NCBI GenBank assembly: GCA_963788205.1
Contig: CAWBGG010000005.1
Coordinates: forward strand, 124,001 to 188,000
Direction of reading: 5' to 3'
Source: CAVVMA01 sp963788205
GTDB lineage: Bacteria > Desulfobacterota > Binatia > Binatales > Binataceae
DNA length: 64,000 nucleotides
Made by a program: the position numbers and the translations under genes
Shown: positions 52,240-60,554 of the stretch, piece by piece
How positions within the stretch are numbered: the stretch's first letter is position 1
Layout of the letters: the number at the start of each line of letters is the position of its first letter
Notes under the pieces: generated by a model
Told to the model about the DNA's origin: nothing
The model's input: only the letters and a program-made list of their open reading frames with translations
Database searches by the model: none

Positions 52240-52992
52240 ATGGGCGAAGTCAGCGCTTCACCCGCCAAGTCCCGCTTTCATCGGATCCTGCTCAAACTCT
52301 CCGGGCAGGCGCTCGCGCCGGCCAAGGGCAGCGGCATCGATCTCGACGCCGTCGGCTTCGTTGCGCAAGAGGTCAAGCAGGTCATCGACCTCGGCGTTCA
52401 GACCGCGATGGTGATCGGCGCCGGCAACATCCTGCGCGGCAGCGATTACGAAGCGCGCGGGATGGATCGGGCCGCCGCCGACCACATGGGGATGCTGGCG
52501 ACGGTGATCAACGCGCTCGCGCTCCAGAACGCGCTGGAGCAGCTCAACGTCCACACCCGGGTGCTCTCGGCAGTCGAGATGCAGGCGCTATGCGAGCCGT
52601 ATATCCGCCGCCGCGCGATGCGCCATCTCGAAAAGGGCCGCGCGGTAATCTTTGCCGCCGGCACCGGCAATCCATATTTCACCACCGACACCGCCGCCAG
52701 CCTGCGCGCCGCCGAGATCGGCGCGGAGGTCATTTTGAAGGCCAGTCATCAGGTGGACGGGGTTTACGATCGCGACCCGCTCATCGACCCTTCCGCCAAG
52801 CGTTTCGACCGCCTGACCTACCTCGAAGTGTTGCAGCTCAGATTGCAGGTGATGGACTCGACCGCGATCAGCATGTGCATGGAAAATCGTCTCCCGATCC
52901 TCGTTTTCAATTTGCGCAAAGCGGGTAATATAAGAAGGGCGGTCTTGGGCGAGGCAGTGGGAACCTCGGTGGAAAGCGGCCCCTTGCAATGA
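52240..52992 (+). CDS. pyrH: Uridylate kinase
   Basis: 250 residues. Amino-acid-kinase fold: RILLKLSGQALAP (ATP site), IGAGNILRGSDYEARGMDRAAADHMGMLATVINALAL and FAAGTGNPYFTTDTAASLRA, with the VDGVYDRDP motif. Phosphorylates UMP. Its stop overlaps the frr start by four bases (ATGA). Confidence 0.97.
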   Translation: MGEVSASPAKSRFHRILLKLSGQALAPAKGSGIDLDAVGFVAQEVKQVIDLGVQTAMVIGAGNILRGSDYEARGMDRAAADHMGMLATVINALALQNALEQLNVHTRVLSAVEMQALCEPYIRRRAMRHLEKGRAVIFAAGTGNPYFTTDTAASLRAAEIGAEVILKASHQVDGVYDRDPLIDPSAKRFDRLTYLEVLQLRLQVMDSTAISMCMENRLPILVFNLRKAGNIRRAVLGEAVGTSVESGPLQ

Positions 52993-53546
52993 AAGACGAC
53001 GTTATCGAATTGGCCCGTCACGAAATGGAAGGCTCGGTTGCGGCGTTTAAGCATGAATTGTCGCGGGTGCGGACCGGGCGCGCTTCGACCGCGCTGGTCG
53101 AGGGCTTGCACGTCAACTATTACGGCGCCAAAACGCCGCTCCGGCAATTGGCCGGTCTGGCCGCTCCCGAGCCGCGCCTGCTGGTGATAACGCCGTACGA
53201 CAAGGGCGCCACCCACGAGATCGAAAAGGCCATCCAGACTTCCGACCTCGGCCTGACCCCGATCAACGACGGCAAGGTTATCCGGATTCCGATTCCCGAG
53301 CTGACCGAGGAACGGCGCAAGGATTTGGTCCGTCACGTGCGCAAGACCGCCGAGGATTTTCGCGTCTCGATCCGCAACCATCGCCGCGACGGCAACGACA
53401 TGCTCAAGGATCTCCACAAGGAAAAGAAGATCACCGAAGACGATCTTCGCGCTGGCGAAGCCAAAGTCCAGCAGTTCACCGCCGATTTCATCGAGAAGCT
53501 CGACAAAGTGCTCGCCGCCAAAGAGGCGGAGATTATGGAGGTCTGA
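52989..53546 (+). CDS. frr: Ribosome recycling factor
   Basis: 185 residues. Full RRF: LSRVRTGRASTALVEGLHVNYYG, AKTPLRQLAGLAAPEPRLLVITPYD, RRKDLVRHVRKTAEDFRVSIRNHRRD. Splits post-termination ribosomes with EF-G. Coupled to pyrH by the four-base overlap. Confidence 0.97.
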   Translation: MKDDVIELARHEMEGSVAAFKHELSRVRTGRASTALVEGLHVNYYGAKTPLRQLAGLAAPEPRLLVITPYDKGATHEIEKAIQTSDLGLTPINDGKVIRIPIPELTEERRKDLVRHVRKTAEDFRVSIRNHRRDGNDMLKDLHKEKKITEDDLRAGEAKVQQFTADFIEKLDKVLAAKEAEIMEV

Positions 53547-53594
53547 GTCGCGTCGGAGCCTTAATGCGGGCCGATCGATCGTTCCCAACAGCAC

Positions 53595-54380
53595 GTGGCC
53601 ATCACACTCCCACTGGACGAATTCCCCCATCTTTCGCTCGACCCGGCGCGGTTGCCGCGCCATGTCGCGATCGTGATGGACGGCAACGGCCGCTGGGCGA
53701 GGCAGCGCGGGCTGGCCCGCTCTGAGGGCCATCGCCGGGGCAAGGACTCGGTGCGCGCGGTGGTCGAAGCCGCCCGCGAGCTGGGCATCCCGTATCTCAC
53801 TCTGTTCGCTTTCTCGAACGAAAACTGGCTGCGCCCCAATACCGAGGTGCGCTTCCTGATGCAGCTTTTCCATCGCTACCTGATGACCGAGACCAAGCGC
53901 ATGATGAAGCGCGGGATCAAGGTGGTCGCGCTGGGCGACACCGAACGGTTGCCGGTCCAGGTCAGGCGGGCGCTCGCCGAGACTATCGACATGACCGCGG
54001 GCAACGGCTCGATGACGGTCGCGCTGGCGCTCTCTTACGGCGGGCGTCAGGACCTGGCCCGCGCCGCCGCGCGAATCGCCCGCGAGGTCGTGGCGGGAAC
54101 GCTGGCGCCCGATGAAATCGACGAGCACACCCTGGCTTGCCATCTCGACACCTGTGGCCTGCCCGATCCGGATTTGCTGATCAGGACCTCGGGCGAGCTC
54201 AGGATTTCCAATTTCTTTCTCTTCCAGCTCGCCTATACCGAGCTCTACTTCACCGAGGCGCGCTGGCCCGATTTCCGTGAGCGCGAGTTCCTGACCGCTC
54301 TGGCGGCATACCAGGGCCGCGAGCGGCGATTCGGAACCGTCGAGAACGGCCCCAACCACAGCCTGCGTGCTGCGAACTAG
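53595..54380 (+). CDS. uppS: Isoprenyl transferase (undecaprenyl diphosphate synthase)
   Basis: 261 residues, GTG start 53595. Signature blocks IVMDGNGRWARQRGLARSEGHRRG (Asp-Gly-Asn metal site), LTLFAFSNENW, ALSYGGRQDL and DLLIRTSGELRISNFF. Makes undecaprenyl diphosphate for cell-wall synthesis. Its 3' end overlaps cdsA by 14 bp. Confidence 0.96.
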   Translation: MAITLPLDEFPHLSLDPARLPRHVAIVMDGNGRWARQRGLARSEGHRRGKDSVRAVVEAARELGIPYLTLFAFSNENWLRPNTEVRFLMQLFHRYLMTETKRMMKRGIKVVALGDTERLPVQVRRALAETIDMTAGNGSMTVALALSYGGRQDLARAAARIAREVVAGTLAPDEIDEHTLACHLDTCGLPDPDLLIRTSGELRISNFFLFQLAYTELYFTEARWPDFREREFLTALAAYQGRERRFGTVENGPNHSLRAAN

Positions 54381-55152
54381 GCTCCTGACCGCGCTGGTCG
54401 CGCTGCCGGCGGTGCTCGCGCTGGTGGTGCTTCCGCCCGGCTGGTTCTTCACGATCTTCATCGGCGCCCTCGGCGCGGTGGGACTGTATGAAATCGGCCT
54501 GATGACCGGCGCGCGCCGCGCATGGCCGATTCTGGTCCTGCTCGGCGTCGGCGGCGCTCCGATGGTTCTGATGCTGTACCGTGGGCGCGGGAGCTGGATC
54601 GCCGTGGTCTCGGTGCTGATCGCGATGCTCGCGCTGGTCGTGATGGTCGCGATCGCCGGGGCTTACGGCGAGCGCGAGGGCACCGAATTGACCATCCTCG
54701 GCGCGCTCTATGTCGGTACGACTTTCCCTTACTTCGCGCTATTGCGAAACCGCGAGGGCGGCATCAATCGTCTCATCCTGATGCTCCTACTGGTGATCGC
54801 GAGCGATACCGGCGCCTACTTCGCAGGCCGATCGCTGGGCCGAATCAAGCTTGCGCCCAAGGTAAGCCCAAATAAGACGGTTGAAGGCGCGCTGGGCGGA
54901 CTGCTGCTCGCCGTAGCCGCCGGATGGCTGCTCGGGCGCCTGCTGGTGCCGGCCTGGCCGCTCAAGATGCTCCTGATAAGCTCGGTCGCAATCGGAGCAG
55001 CCGCACAGCTTGGCGATCTCGCCAATTCGGCCTACAAGCGCGTCGCCGGGGTGAAGGACTCGGGATGGATGTTTCCGGGACATGGCGGGCTGCTCGATCG
55101 TGCATCGAGCCTAGTCTTCGCAGTGGTGTTCACCTATTATTACACGTGGTGA
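54367..55152 (+). CDS. cdsA: Phosphatidate cytidylyltransferase
   Basis: 261 residues, GTG start 54367. Multi-helix membrane protein with the C-terminal CDP-DAG synthase signature: SDTGAYFAGRSLGRIKLAPKVSPNKTVEGALGG and LGDLANSAYKRVAGVKDSG, MFPGHGGLLDRASSL. Converts phosphatidate and CTP to CDP-diacylglycerol, the substrate of PssA encoded further along. Followed directly by rseP; the usual dxr between them is absent. Confidence 0.95.
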   Translation: MLRTRLLTALVALPAVLALVVLPPGWFFTIFIGALGAVGLYEIGLMTGARRAWPILVLLGVGGAPMVLMLYRGRGSWIAVVSVLIAMLALVVMVAIAGAYGEREGTELTILGALYVGTTFPYFALLRNREGGINRLILMLLLVIASDTGAYFAGRSLGRIKLAPKVSPNKTVEGALGGLLLAVAAGWLLGRLLVPAWPLKMLLISSVAIGAAAQLGDLANSAYKRVAGVKDSGWMFPGHGGLLDRASSLVFAVVFTYYYTW

Positions 55153-55213
55153 TGGCTTTCGCGCGCGATTCGACCTGCCATTTAACCTGCCGGACAGGGG
55201 TTTCAATGTCCTT

Positions 55214-56566
55214 ATGCTGACCTCCATCGTGGCCGCAGTCGTGATCCTCGGGGTTCTGATCGTCGTCCACGAGGCAGGTCATTTCGTGATGGCCAAGCGT
55301 TGCGGCGTGCGCGTGCTGCGATTTTCGATCGGCTATCCGCCGAAACTCTGGTCGTTTCGCCGCGGCGAAACCGAATATGCGCTGTCGGCCGTTCCGTTCG
55401 GCGGATACGTGCGGATGCTCGGTGACGAAATCGGCGACGAGCCCGGCACCAATGACGCCGAACTCCTGCTCGGCGAAATCGGCTTCGATCTGATCGCCGC
55501 TGAGCGGACGCGTGGATTTGTCCCTTCGAGCTCCGACCCGGAAGAGCGGTTGCTGGAGGTAGCGCGGCGCGTGAAGCAAGCCGGTAGCGGCAACGGCGCG
55601 ATCGCGATCTTCGGCCGCCAGCCGAGTCCGCTCGAGTCGATGCTGCTGGAGGAAGTCGAGCGCCGCGGCTCGACCAGCGAGGCGATCACCGCGCTGGCTG
55701 CGGCGCGTCCGCAAGCCCTGCTCGAGGCATTAAGGGCCCGATCGTTCCCCACCCAAAGCGTGGCCAAGCGGCTCTTGATCGTGTTGGCCGGTCCGCTCGC
55801 GAATTTCCTGTTCGCGCCGGTCGCGCTGCTGATCGTCTTTATGTACGGCGTTCCGCATCTGCTCCCGGTGCTCGGAGAAGTGCGAAAGGGGATGCCGGCG
55901 GCGGCGGCCGGTCTGCGCACCGGCGATCACGTGCTCGCCATCAACGGCCATCCGCTGAAAACCTGGGACGAGCTTTCGGAAACGGTCAGGAATAGCGGCG
56001 GCCATCCGCTCGCCCTCGACCTCGAACGCTCCGATAAGATCGGCACTCATCGCGAGTTCGTGACGCTGGCGGCGTCCCGCGAAACTTCCGGCGCGCTACT
56101 GGGCGCCGGCGGCGGCTGGGTGATCGGCGTGATGCCGCGCGGCGACTCGGCGGTCGAGCGGCTGGATCCGTTCGCGGCCGCGGGCCGCGCAGTGGTCGAG
56201 ACCGGCACCATGACGGTAATGCTGGTTTCGGGGATTGCAGAGATCATCAAGGGCACCACGCCGCTCAAGGAGGCGATGGGCGGACCGATTATGATCGCCC
56301 AGTTGGCCGGCCAGCAGGCCCATCAGGGCTTTGCCAACGTCGCTCTTTTCACGGTCATGCTGAGCATCCAGCTCGCGATAATCAACTTGGTCCCGGTGCC
56401 GATGCTCGACGGCGGACACTTGGCGTTTTTTCTCATCGAGGCGGTGCGCGGCAAGCCGGTCCCGATGCAACATCGCGAAATGGCTCAGCGCGTGGGCCTG
56501 GTAGTGTTGGTCGCGCTAATGGCGTTTGTCATCTTCAATGACATCTCGAGAATTGTTCAAGGCTGA
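55214..56566 (+). CDS. rseP: Site-2 intramembrane protease RseP
   Basis: 450 residues. Zinc motif HEAGH (19-23) near the N-terminus in the first membrane helix; the second metal-site motif NLVPVPMLDGGHL is at about 390-402 in a C-terminal helix. One PDZ domain (about 215-290) instead of the usual two. Between GGYVRMLGDE (about residue 66) and VAKRLLIVLAGPLANF (about 178) lies an extra ~90-100-residue loop not found in E. coli RseP. Cleaves anti-sigma factors in the membrane. Confidence 0.92.
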   Translation: MLTSIVAAVVILGVLIVVHEAGHFVMAKRCGVRVLRFSIGYPPKLWSFRRGETEYALSAVPFGGYVRMLGDEIGDEPGTNDAELLLGEIGFDLIAAERTRGFVPSSSDPEERLLEVARRVKQAGSGNGAIAIFGRQPSPLESMLLEEVERRGSTSEAITALAAARPQALLEALRARSFPTQSVAKRLLIVLAGPLANFLFAPVALLIVFMYGVPHLLPVLGEVRKGMPAAAAGLRTGDHVLAINGHPLKTWDELSETVRNSGGHPLALDLERSDKIGTHREFVTLAASRETSGALLGAGGGWVIGVMPRGDSAVERLDPFAAAGRAVVETGTMTVMLVSGIAEIIKGTTPLKEAMGGPIMIAQLAGQQAHQGFANVALFTVMLSIQLAIINLVPVPMLDGGHLAFFLIEAVRGKPVPMQHREMAQRVGLVVLVALMAFVIFNDISRIVQG

Positions 56567-56591
56567 TCGCCTCCTGGCGAGCAGCCGCTGG

Positions 56592-57377
56592 ATGGGTCCG
56601 GTGTTGGGCCTCGACACCGGCACCGCCATAGCCAGCCTCGCAGTCGTCGCAAACGGACAGATCCTGGGTGACCGGTCGCGATCGGCCGGTCCGCACGGCG
56701 CGGCGCTGCCCGACGCGGTCGCCGAACTGCTCGATTCGGCCCACATCGGGATTCGCGATCTGGCGGGCGTGGCGGTGGCGATCGGTCCCGGCTCGTTTAC
56801 CGGACTGCGGATCGCGCTCAGCTATGCGAAAGGACTGGTCGCGGCTTCGGGATGCCTGATCTGCGGCGTGCCGAGCCTCGACGCGCTGGCGCTGAGCGCG
56901 CTCGAATCAAGTGCGGCGCCGGCGGCTCAATTCCTCTGTACCATCCTGGACGCCCGCAAGGGCGAGGTTTATGCGGCTCTTTACCGGATCGTGTCCGATG
57001 GGTTACACAAGTTGTCGGACGATTTGGTGGTGACTCTCGACCGGTTGATCTCACGGATTCCGGATAGGACGGTGCTCGCGGGGGACCGATGCGCGGCGCA
57101 GGCCGAATCTCTCATCCGCGAGCAGGGCAGGCAGGTGACGGTACTGGCTGAAGCGGAACTGTCGCCGAGGGGTGTGCTCGTCGCTGCGCTTGGCGCGGCC
57201 AAGCTCGCACGCGGCGAGGCGGAGCAGGCTGTCATCCTGGAACCTCTTTACGTCAGGCCGCCCGAGGCAACGCTCGGTGCGGACAGTGCCAACCGCGTGA
57301 ACGCGGTTACGGAGGGGCTATGGAGCAGAGAGAACTCGATCTCATTCAGCGGCTTGCAACCCACGATCAGGAGCTGA
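56592..57377 (+). CDS. tsaB: tRNA threonylcarbamoyladenosine biosynthesis protein TsaB
   Basis: 261 residues from ATG 56592 (MGPVLGLDTGT), the usual TsaB start; upstream starts at 56538 and 56526 overlap rseP. Pseudokinase-like ASKHA fold: VLGLDTGTAIASLAV, GIRDLAGVAVAIGPGSFTGLRIALSYAKGL, CTILDARKGEVYAALY and the PLYVRPP ending. Partner of TsaD in making t6A on tRNA. The 3' end overlaps the next gene by 58 bp and appends about 30 non-conserved residues. Confidence 0.92.
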   Translation: MGPVLGLDTGTAIASLAVVANGQILGDRSRSAGPHGAALPDAVAELLDSAHIGIRDLAGVAVAIGPGSFTGLRIALSYAKGLVAASGCLICGVPSLDALALSALESSAAPAAQFLCTILDARKGEVYAALYRIVSDGLHKLSDDLVVTLDRLISRIPDRTVLAGDRCAAQAESLIREQGRQVTVLAEAELSPRGVLVAALGAAKLARGEAEQAVILEPLYVRPPEATLGADSANRVNAVTEGLWSRENSISFSGLQPTIRS

Positions 57378-57550
57378 AGGCGCTCTACGACGAGCACCAG
57401 GAGCTCAAGCGCCAGGTCGAAGAGTTGCGCGGCAAGCATTATCTGAGCGCCGCAGACGAACTGGAAATGAAACGGGTCCAAAAGCTCAAACTGGCGTCCA
57501 AGGACCGCATGATGGCGATCCTCCAGCGCCATCAGAACGAGGCCCGCTGA
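57320..57550 (+). CDS. DUF465 (YdcH-like) small helical protein
   Basis: 76 residues, mainly two helices: LATHDQELKALYDEHQELKRQVEELRG and HYLSAADELEMKRVQKLKLASKDRMMAIL, the YdcH/DUF465 pattern. Its start is 58 bp inside tsaB in another frame; CGGAGG lies just upstream, supporting translation. Function unknown. Confidence 0.85.
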   Translation: MEQRELDLIQRLATHDQELKALYDEHQELKRQVEELRGKHYLSAADELEMKRVQKLKLASKDRMMAILQRHQNEAR

Positions 57551-57590
57551 ACCGGCGTCGCTCCGCGATGCGCGCGCGAACTTCATCCCG

Positions 57591-58115
57591 ATGCCCAGTC
57601 ATACCATATCGGTATTGGTCGAAAACGAATTCGGCGTTCTCGCGCGCGTCGCCGGGCTGTTCTCCAGCCGTGGCTTCAATATCCAGTCTCTGACCGTCAA
57701 CGAGGATCCCTCGGATCCGACGGTCTCGCGGATCGTGCTGGTCACGTCCGGCGAAGAGCAGATCCTCGAGCAGATCAACAAGCAACTGAACAAGCTGGTC
57801 TCGGTCATCAAGGTGACCGATTTCAAGGATGTCAACACCGTCGACCGCGAAATGGTCATGGTGAAGGTCGCGGTCGACGAGCGCACGCGTCCCGAGCTGG
57901 ATTCTATCGTAGCGGCGTTCCGGGCCCACGTGGTGGACATCGGGCCGCGCTCGGTGACGGTCGAGATCACCGGCGATTCGCCGAAGATCCAGGCTTTTAT
58001 CGAGTTGGTCCGCCCGCTCGGGATAAAGGAAATCGTGCGTTCGGGAAAGATCGCGATGGCGCGGTCGGTCCAGTTGAACGTCAATCATGGCCGCGCCAGG
58101 CATAGCGCCGAATAA
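57591..58115 (+). CDS. ilvH: Acetolactate synthase small (regulatory) subunit
   Basis: 174 residues. ACT domain: TISVLVENEFGVLARVAGLFSSRGFNIQSLTVNEDPSDPTVSRIVLV (residues 4-50), then a second ACT-like domain. Confers valine feedback control on the large subunit IlvB, whose gene is not adjacent here. Followed by ilvC 33 bp later. Confidence 0.97.
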   Translation: MPSHTISVLVENEFGVLARVAGLFSSRGFNIQSLTVNEDPSDPTVSRIVLVTSGEEQILEQINKQLNKLVSVIKVTDFKDVNTVDREMVMVKVAVDERTRPELDSIVAAFRAHVVDIGPRSVTVEITGDSPKIQAFIELVRPLGIKEIVRSGKIAMARSVQLNVNHGRARHSAE

Positions 58116-58148
58116 GCGTCAGCCCGCAGCAAGCGCCAGGAGCAAAGG

Positions 58149-59165
58149 ATGAAGGTTTATTACGATCGCGACGCCGATCTAAGCGCGCTCAAACCCAAAA
58201 AGATCGCGATCATCGGCTTCGGCAGCCAAGGGCACGCCCATGCGCTCAACCTGCGCGACAGCGGGATGAACGTGCGGGTCGGACTGCGCAAGGGCAGCCC
58301 GTCGTGGGACAAGGCCGCCAAGCAGGGGCTCAAGGTGATGGAAACCGCCGCGGCCGCCAAAGAAGCCGACGTCGTGATGGTTCTGGTGCCGGACGAAATG
58401 GGCGGCGACATCTACCAAAGCGAGATCGCTCCGTCCCTGAGCGCCGGCAATTACCTCGCATTCGGCCACGGTTTTAATATCCATTTCAATTTCATCCAGG
58501 CGCCGAAAGACGTGAACGTCTTCATGATCGCGCCCAAAGGCCCCGGCCATCTGGTGCGCTCGGAGTACGTCAAGGGCCGCGGCGTGCCGTGCCTGCTCGC
58601 GATCCAGCAGGATCCGTCGGGCGACACCAAAAAGATCGCGCTCGCCTATGGCGCTGCGATCGGCGGGGCGCGCGCCGCGCTGCTCGAGACCTCGTTCAAG
58701 GAGGAAACCGAAACCGACCTGTTCGGCGAGCAGGCGGTCCTCTGCGGCGGCCTTACCGAGCTAATCCGCGCCGGCTACGAAACCCTGGTCGAAGCCGGCT
58801 ACGCGCCCGAGATGGCCTACTTCGAATGCCTGCATGAAGTGAAGCTGATCGTCGATCTGATCTACGAGGGCGGCATTTCAAACATGCGCTATTCGATCAG
58901 CAATACGGCCGAGTACGGCGACATGACGCGCGGCAAGCGCGTGGTCGGGGAAACCTCGCGCGCGGCGATGAAGAAGCTGCTCGCCGATATCCAGTCGGGC
59001 AAGTTCGCCAACGAATGGATCGAGGAGTACCGCGCCGGCCTGCCGCATTTCCGCGAGCTGCGCAAAGAGGGCGAGCATCATAAGGTTGAAGAAGTCGGCC
59101 GCAAGCTGCGCGCCTTCATGCCCTGGCTGGCCAGCGACCGCCTGGTCGACAAGTCGAAGAATTAG
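58149..59165 (+). CDS. ilvC: Ketol-acid reductoisomerase (class I)
   Basis: 338 residues. Rossmann GFGSQGHAHALNLRDSGMNVRVGLRKGS, then DEMGGDIYQSEIAPSL, GHGFNIHFNFIQ, PKGPGHLVR, and the knotted catalytic domain FKEETETDLFGEQAVLCGGL and EVKLIVDLIYEGGI with Asp/Glu metal ligands. Converts acetolactate to dihydroxyisovalerate in the valine/leucine pathway. Length fits class I enzymes. Confidence 0.98.
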   Translation: MKVYYDRDADLSALKPKKIAIIGFGSQGHAHALNLRDSGMNVRVGLRKGSPSWDKAAKQGLKVMETAAAAKEADVVMVLVPDEMGGDIYQSEIAPSLSAGNYLAFGHGFNIHFNFIQAPKDVNVFMIAPKGPGHLVRSEYVKGRGVPCLLAIQQDPSGDTKKIALAYGAAIGGARAALLETSFKEETETDLFGEQAVLCGGLTELIRAGYETLVEAGYAPEMAYFECLHEVKLIVDLIYEGGISNMRYSISNTAEYGDMTRGKRVVGETSRAAMKKLLADIQSGKFANEWIEEYRAGLPHFRELRKEGEHHKVEEVGRKLRAFMPWLASDRLVDKSKN

Positions 59166-59377
59166 GCTTTTAAGCGTTGCGTGCCCACTAGACGGCGCCC
59201 ACTTTTCGGCGACGCCGGAACACCGTGGGTCAGAACCGGGCTAAAACCTTGCCGAGGGAGGCCGTTCGGTCTATACAGCTAGTTGGAATCGGAGAATCAA
59301 AACGGAAATCCCAGACTATTACGGCGCCGCGATAACGTTCGTGCAAGCGGCCAACCAGGCGACAGGAGCTCCTAACC

Positions 59378-59710
59378 ATGGCAGCACCTCAACTAAACAC
59401 TTACTTCAAGACCTTCACAACCGATCGCTTGGGTCAGATAGACGTGACCGGTATCTTGAACGTGGAAGCCTACCGCAAGGTTAGCGTTGAAATCACTCAG
59501 TTTCCCCATGTTGCAGTGAGCATGACTGTCTCGTGCGCCATGGGTAAGCTCTCCGGTGTAACGCTGGCACAGAGCGTGGGTCAATTTGCGCTGGGCACCG
59601 CAGGCCAGATATATACCTTCGAGGTAGTTGGTCCCGAATTCAGCGTCCTTCTAACTGGCGGCCCACCCAACACCGATGTGCCCATACAAGCGTGGGTATT
59701 TCTAAACTGA
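59378..59710 (+). CDS. Conserved hypothetical 110-residue beta-rich protein
   Basis: 110 residues, ATG 59378 with AGGAG upstream. No signal peptide, membrane helix or known motif. The pattern FKTFTTDRLGQIDVTGILNVEAY, GKLSGVTLAQSV and FEVVGPEFSVLLTGGPPNTDVPIQAW looks like a small beta-sandwich; similar sequences may exist in other bacteria, but no named family is recalled. It is lower in GC (about 50-55% by eye) than its neighbours and sits between ilvC and psd, interrupting the usual ilvC-psd adjacency. Confidence 0.7.
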   Translation: MAAPQLNTYFKTFTTDRLGQIDVTGILNVEAYRKVSVEITQFPHVAVSMTVSCAMGKLSGVTLAQSVGQFALGTAGQIYTFEVVGPEFSVLLTGGPPNTDVPIQAWVFLN

Positions 59711-59906
59711 ACTCGGTAACGCGATCGAAAGTGCCTGGCAGTCCGAGCATCGACCCGACCGCCGGGCTTGCGGTGTAAGGGCCGCAATCGGTATTCCAGA
59801 CGAAGCGAAAGAATTTCGCAATCACTCAGGCCCTGTTGAACAGCCCTTCTCACGCACAACCTCGCGGCCCCGACCGACCTGACGGCGCTCTGGACGCGCC
59901 GCCGCG

Positions 59907-60554
59907 ATGCTCGGAATAGCCGCCGAGGGTGCGGCGATCGCGCTCGGCGCCGGCGCCGCCGGAATCTTGGCCGTGATCGCCGGCCTGCACTGGATCGGCC
60001 TGGCGCTGCTGCTGGTCGCGATCGCAATCGCGGCCTTCTTCCGCGACCCCAATCGCACGCCGCCAGCGGCCAAAGGTATCGTGCTCTCGGGCGCCGATGG
60101 CAAAGTGACCGACGTCAGCGAGCACGCTCCACCCGGTTTGGAGGGAAACTTCCACCGCGTGTCGGTCTTCATGTCGCCCCTCAACGTGCACATCAATCGT
60201 GCGCCCATCAGCGGCGAGGTCGTTTCGCTGCAGCATACTGCCGGCGAGTTCCGCGCCGCCTTCAGCGACTACGCCAGCGAGCATAACGAGCGCAATCTGA
60301 TCGTGCTGGATGGCGCCGACGGCGCGCGCCATGCGATGGTCCAGGTCGCGGGCTACCTCGCCCGCCGCATAGTCTGCCGCCTGCAAAACCGTGATAAGGT
60401 AGAAGCAGGCCAGCGGATCGGGCTGATCATGTTCGGCAGCCGCGTCGATCACTTCATGCCGCTCCAGTATCGCGTCGTGGTGCGTATCGGCCAGCGGGTC
60501 CGGGCCGGCGAAAGTGTTATCGGAGAGCTCATGACGGGAGCGCGAGGGCAATGA
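59907..60554 (+). CDS. psd: Phosphatidylserine decarboxylase
   Basis: 215 residues, the short archaeal/Gram-positive-like type. A membrane-tethering N-terminus (ILAVIAGLHWIGLALLLVAIAI), then FFRDPNRTPP, FMSPLNVHINRAPISG and the self-cleavage site FGSRVD (Gly177-Ser178), which would generate the pyruvoyl cofactor. Makes phosphatidylethanolamine. Overlaps pssA by four bases (ATGA). Confidence 0.95.
   Translation: MLGIAAEGAAIALGAGAAGILAVIAGLHWIGLALLLVAIAIAAFFRDPNRTPPAAKGIVLSGADGKVTDVSEHAPPGLEGNFHRVSVFMSPLNVHINRAPISGEVVSLQHTAGEFRAAFSDYASEHNERNLIVLDGADGARHAMVQVAGYLARRIVCRLQNRDKVEAGQRIGLIMFGSRVDHFMPLQYRVVVRIGQRVRAGESVIGELMTGARGQ

Noticed and set aside
52818..54461. 547-codon open frame opposite pyrH-frr-uppS
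   Set aside because: Spans three unrelated conserved genes on the other strand, so it cannot be a real gene.
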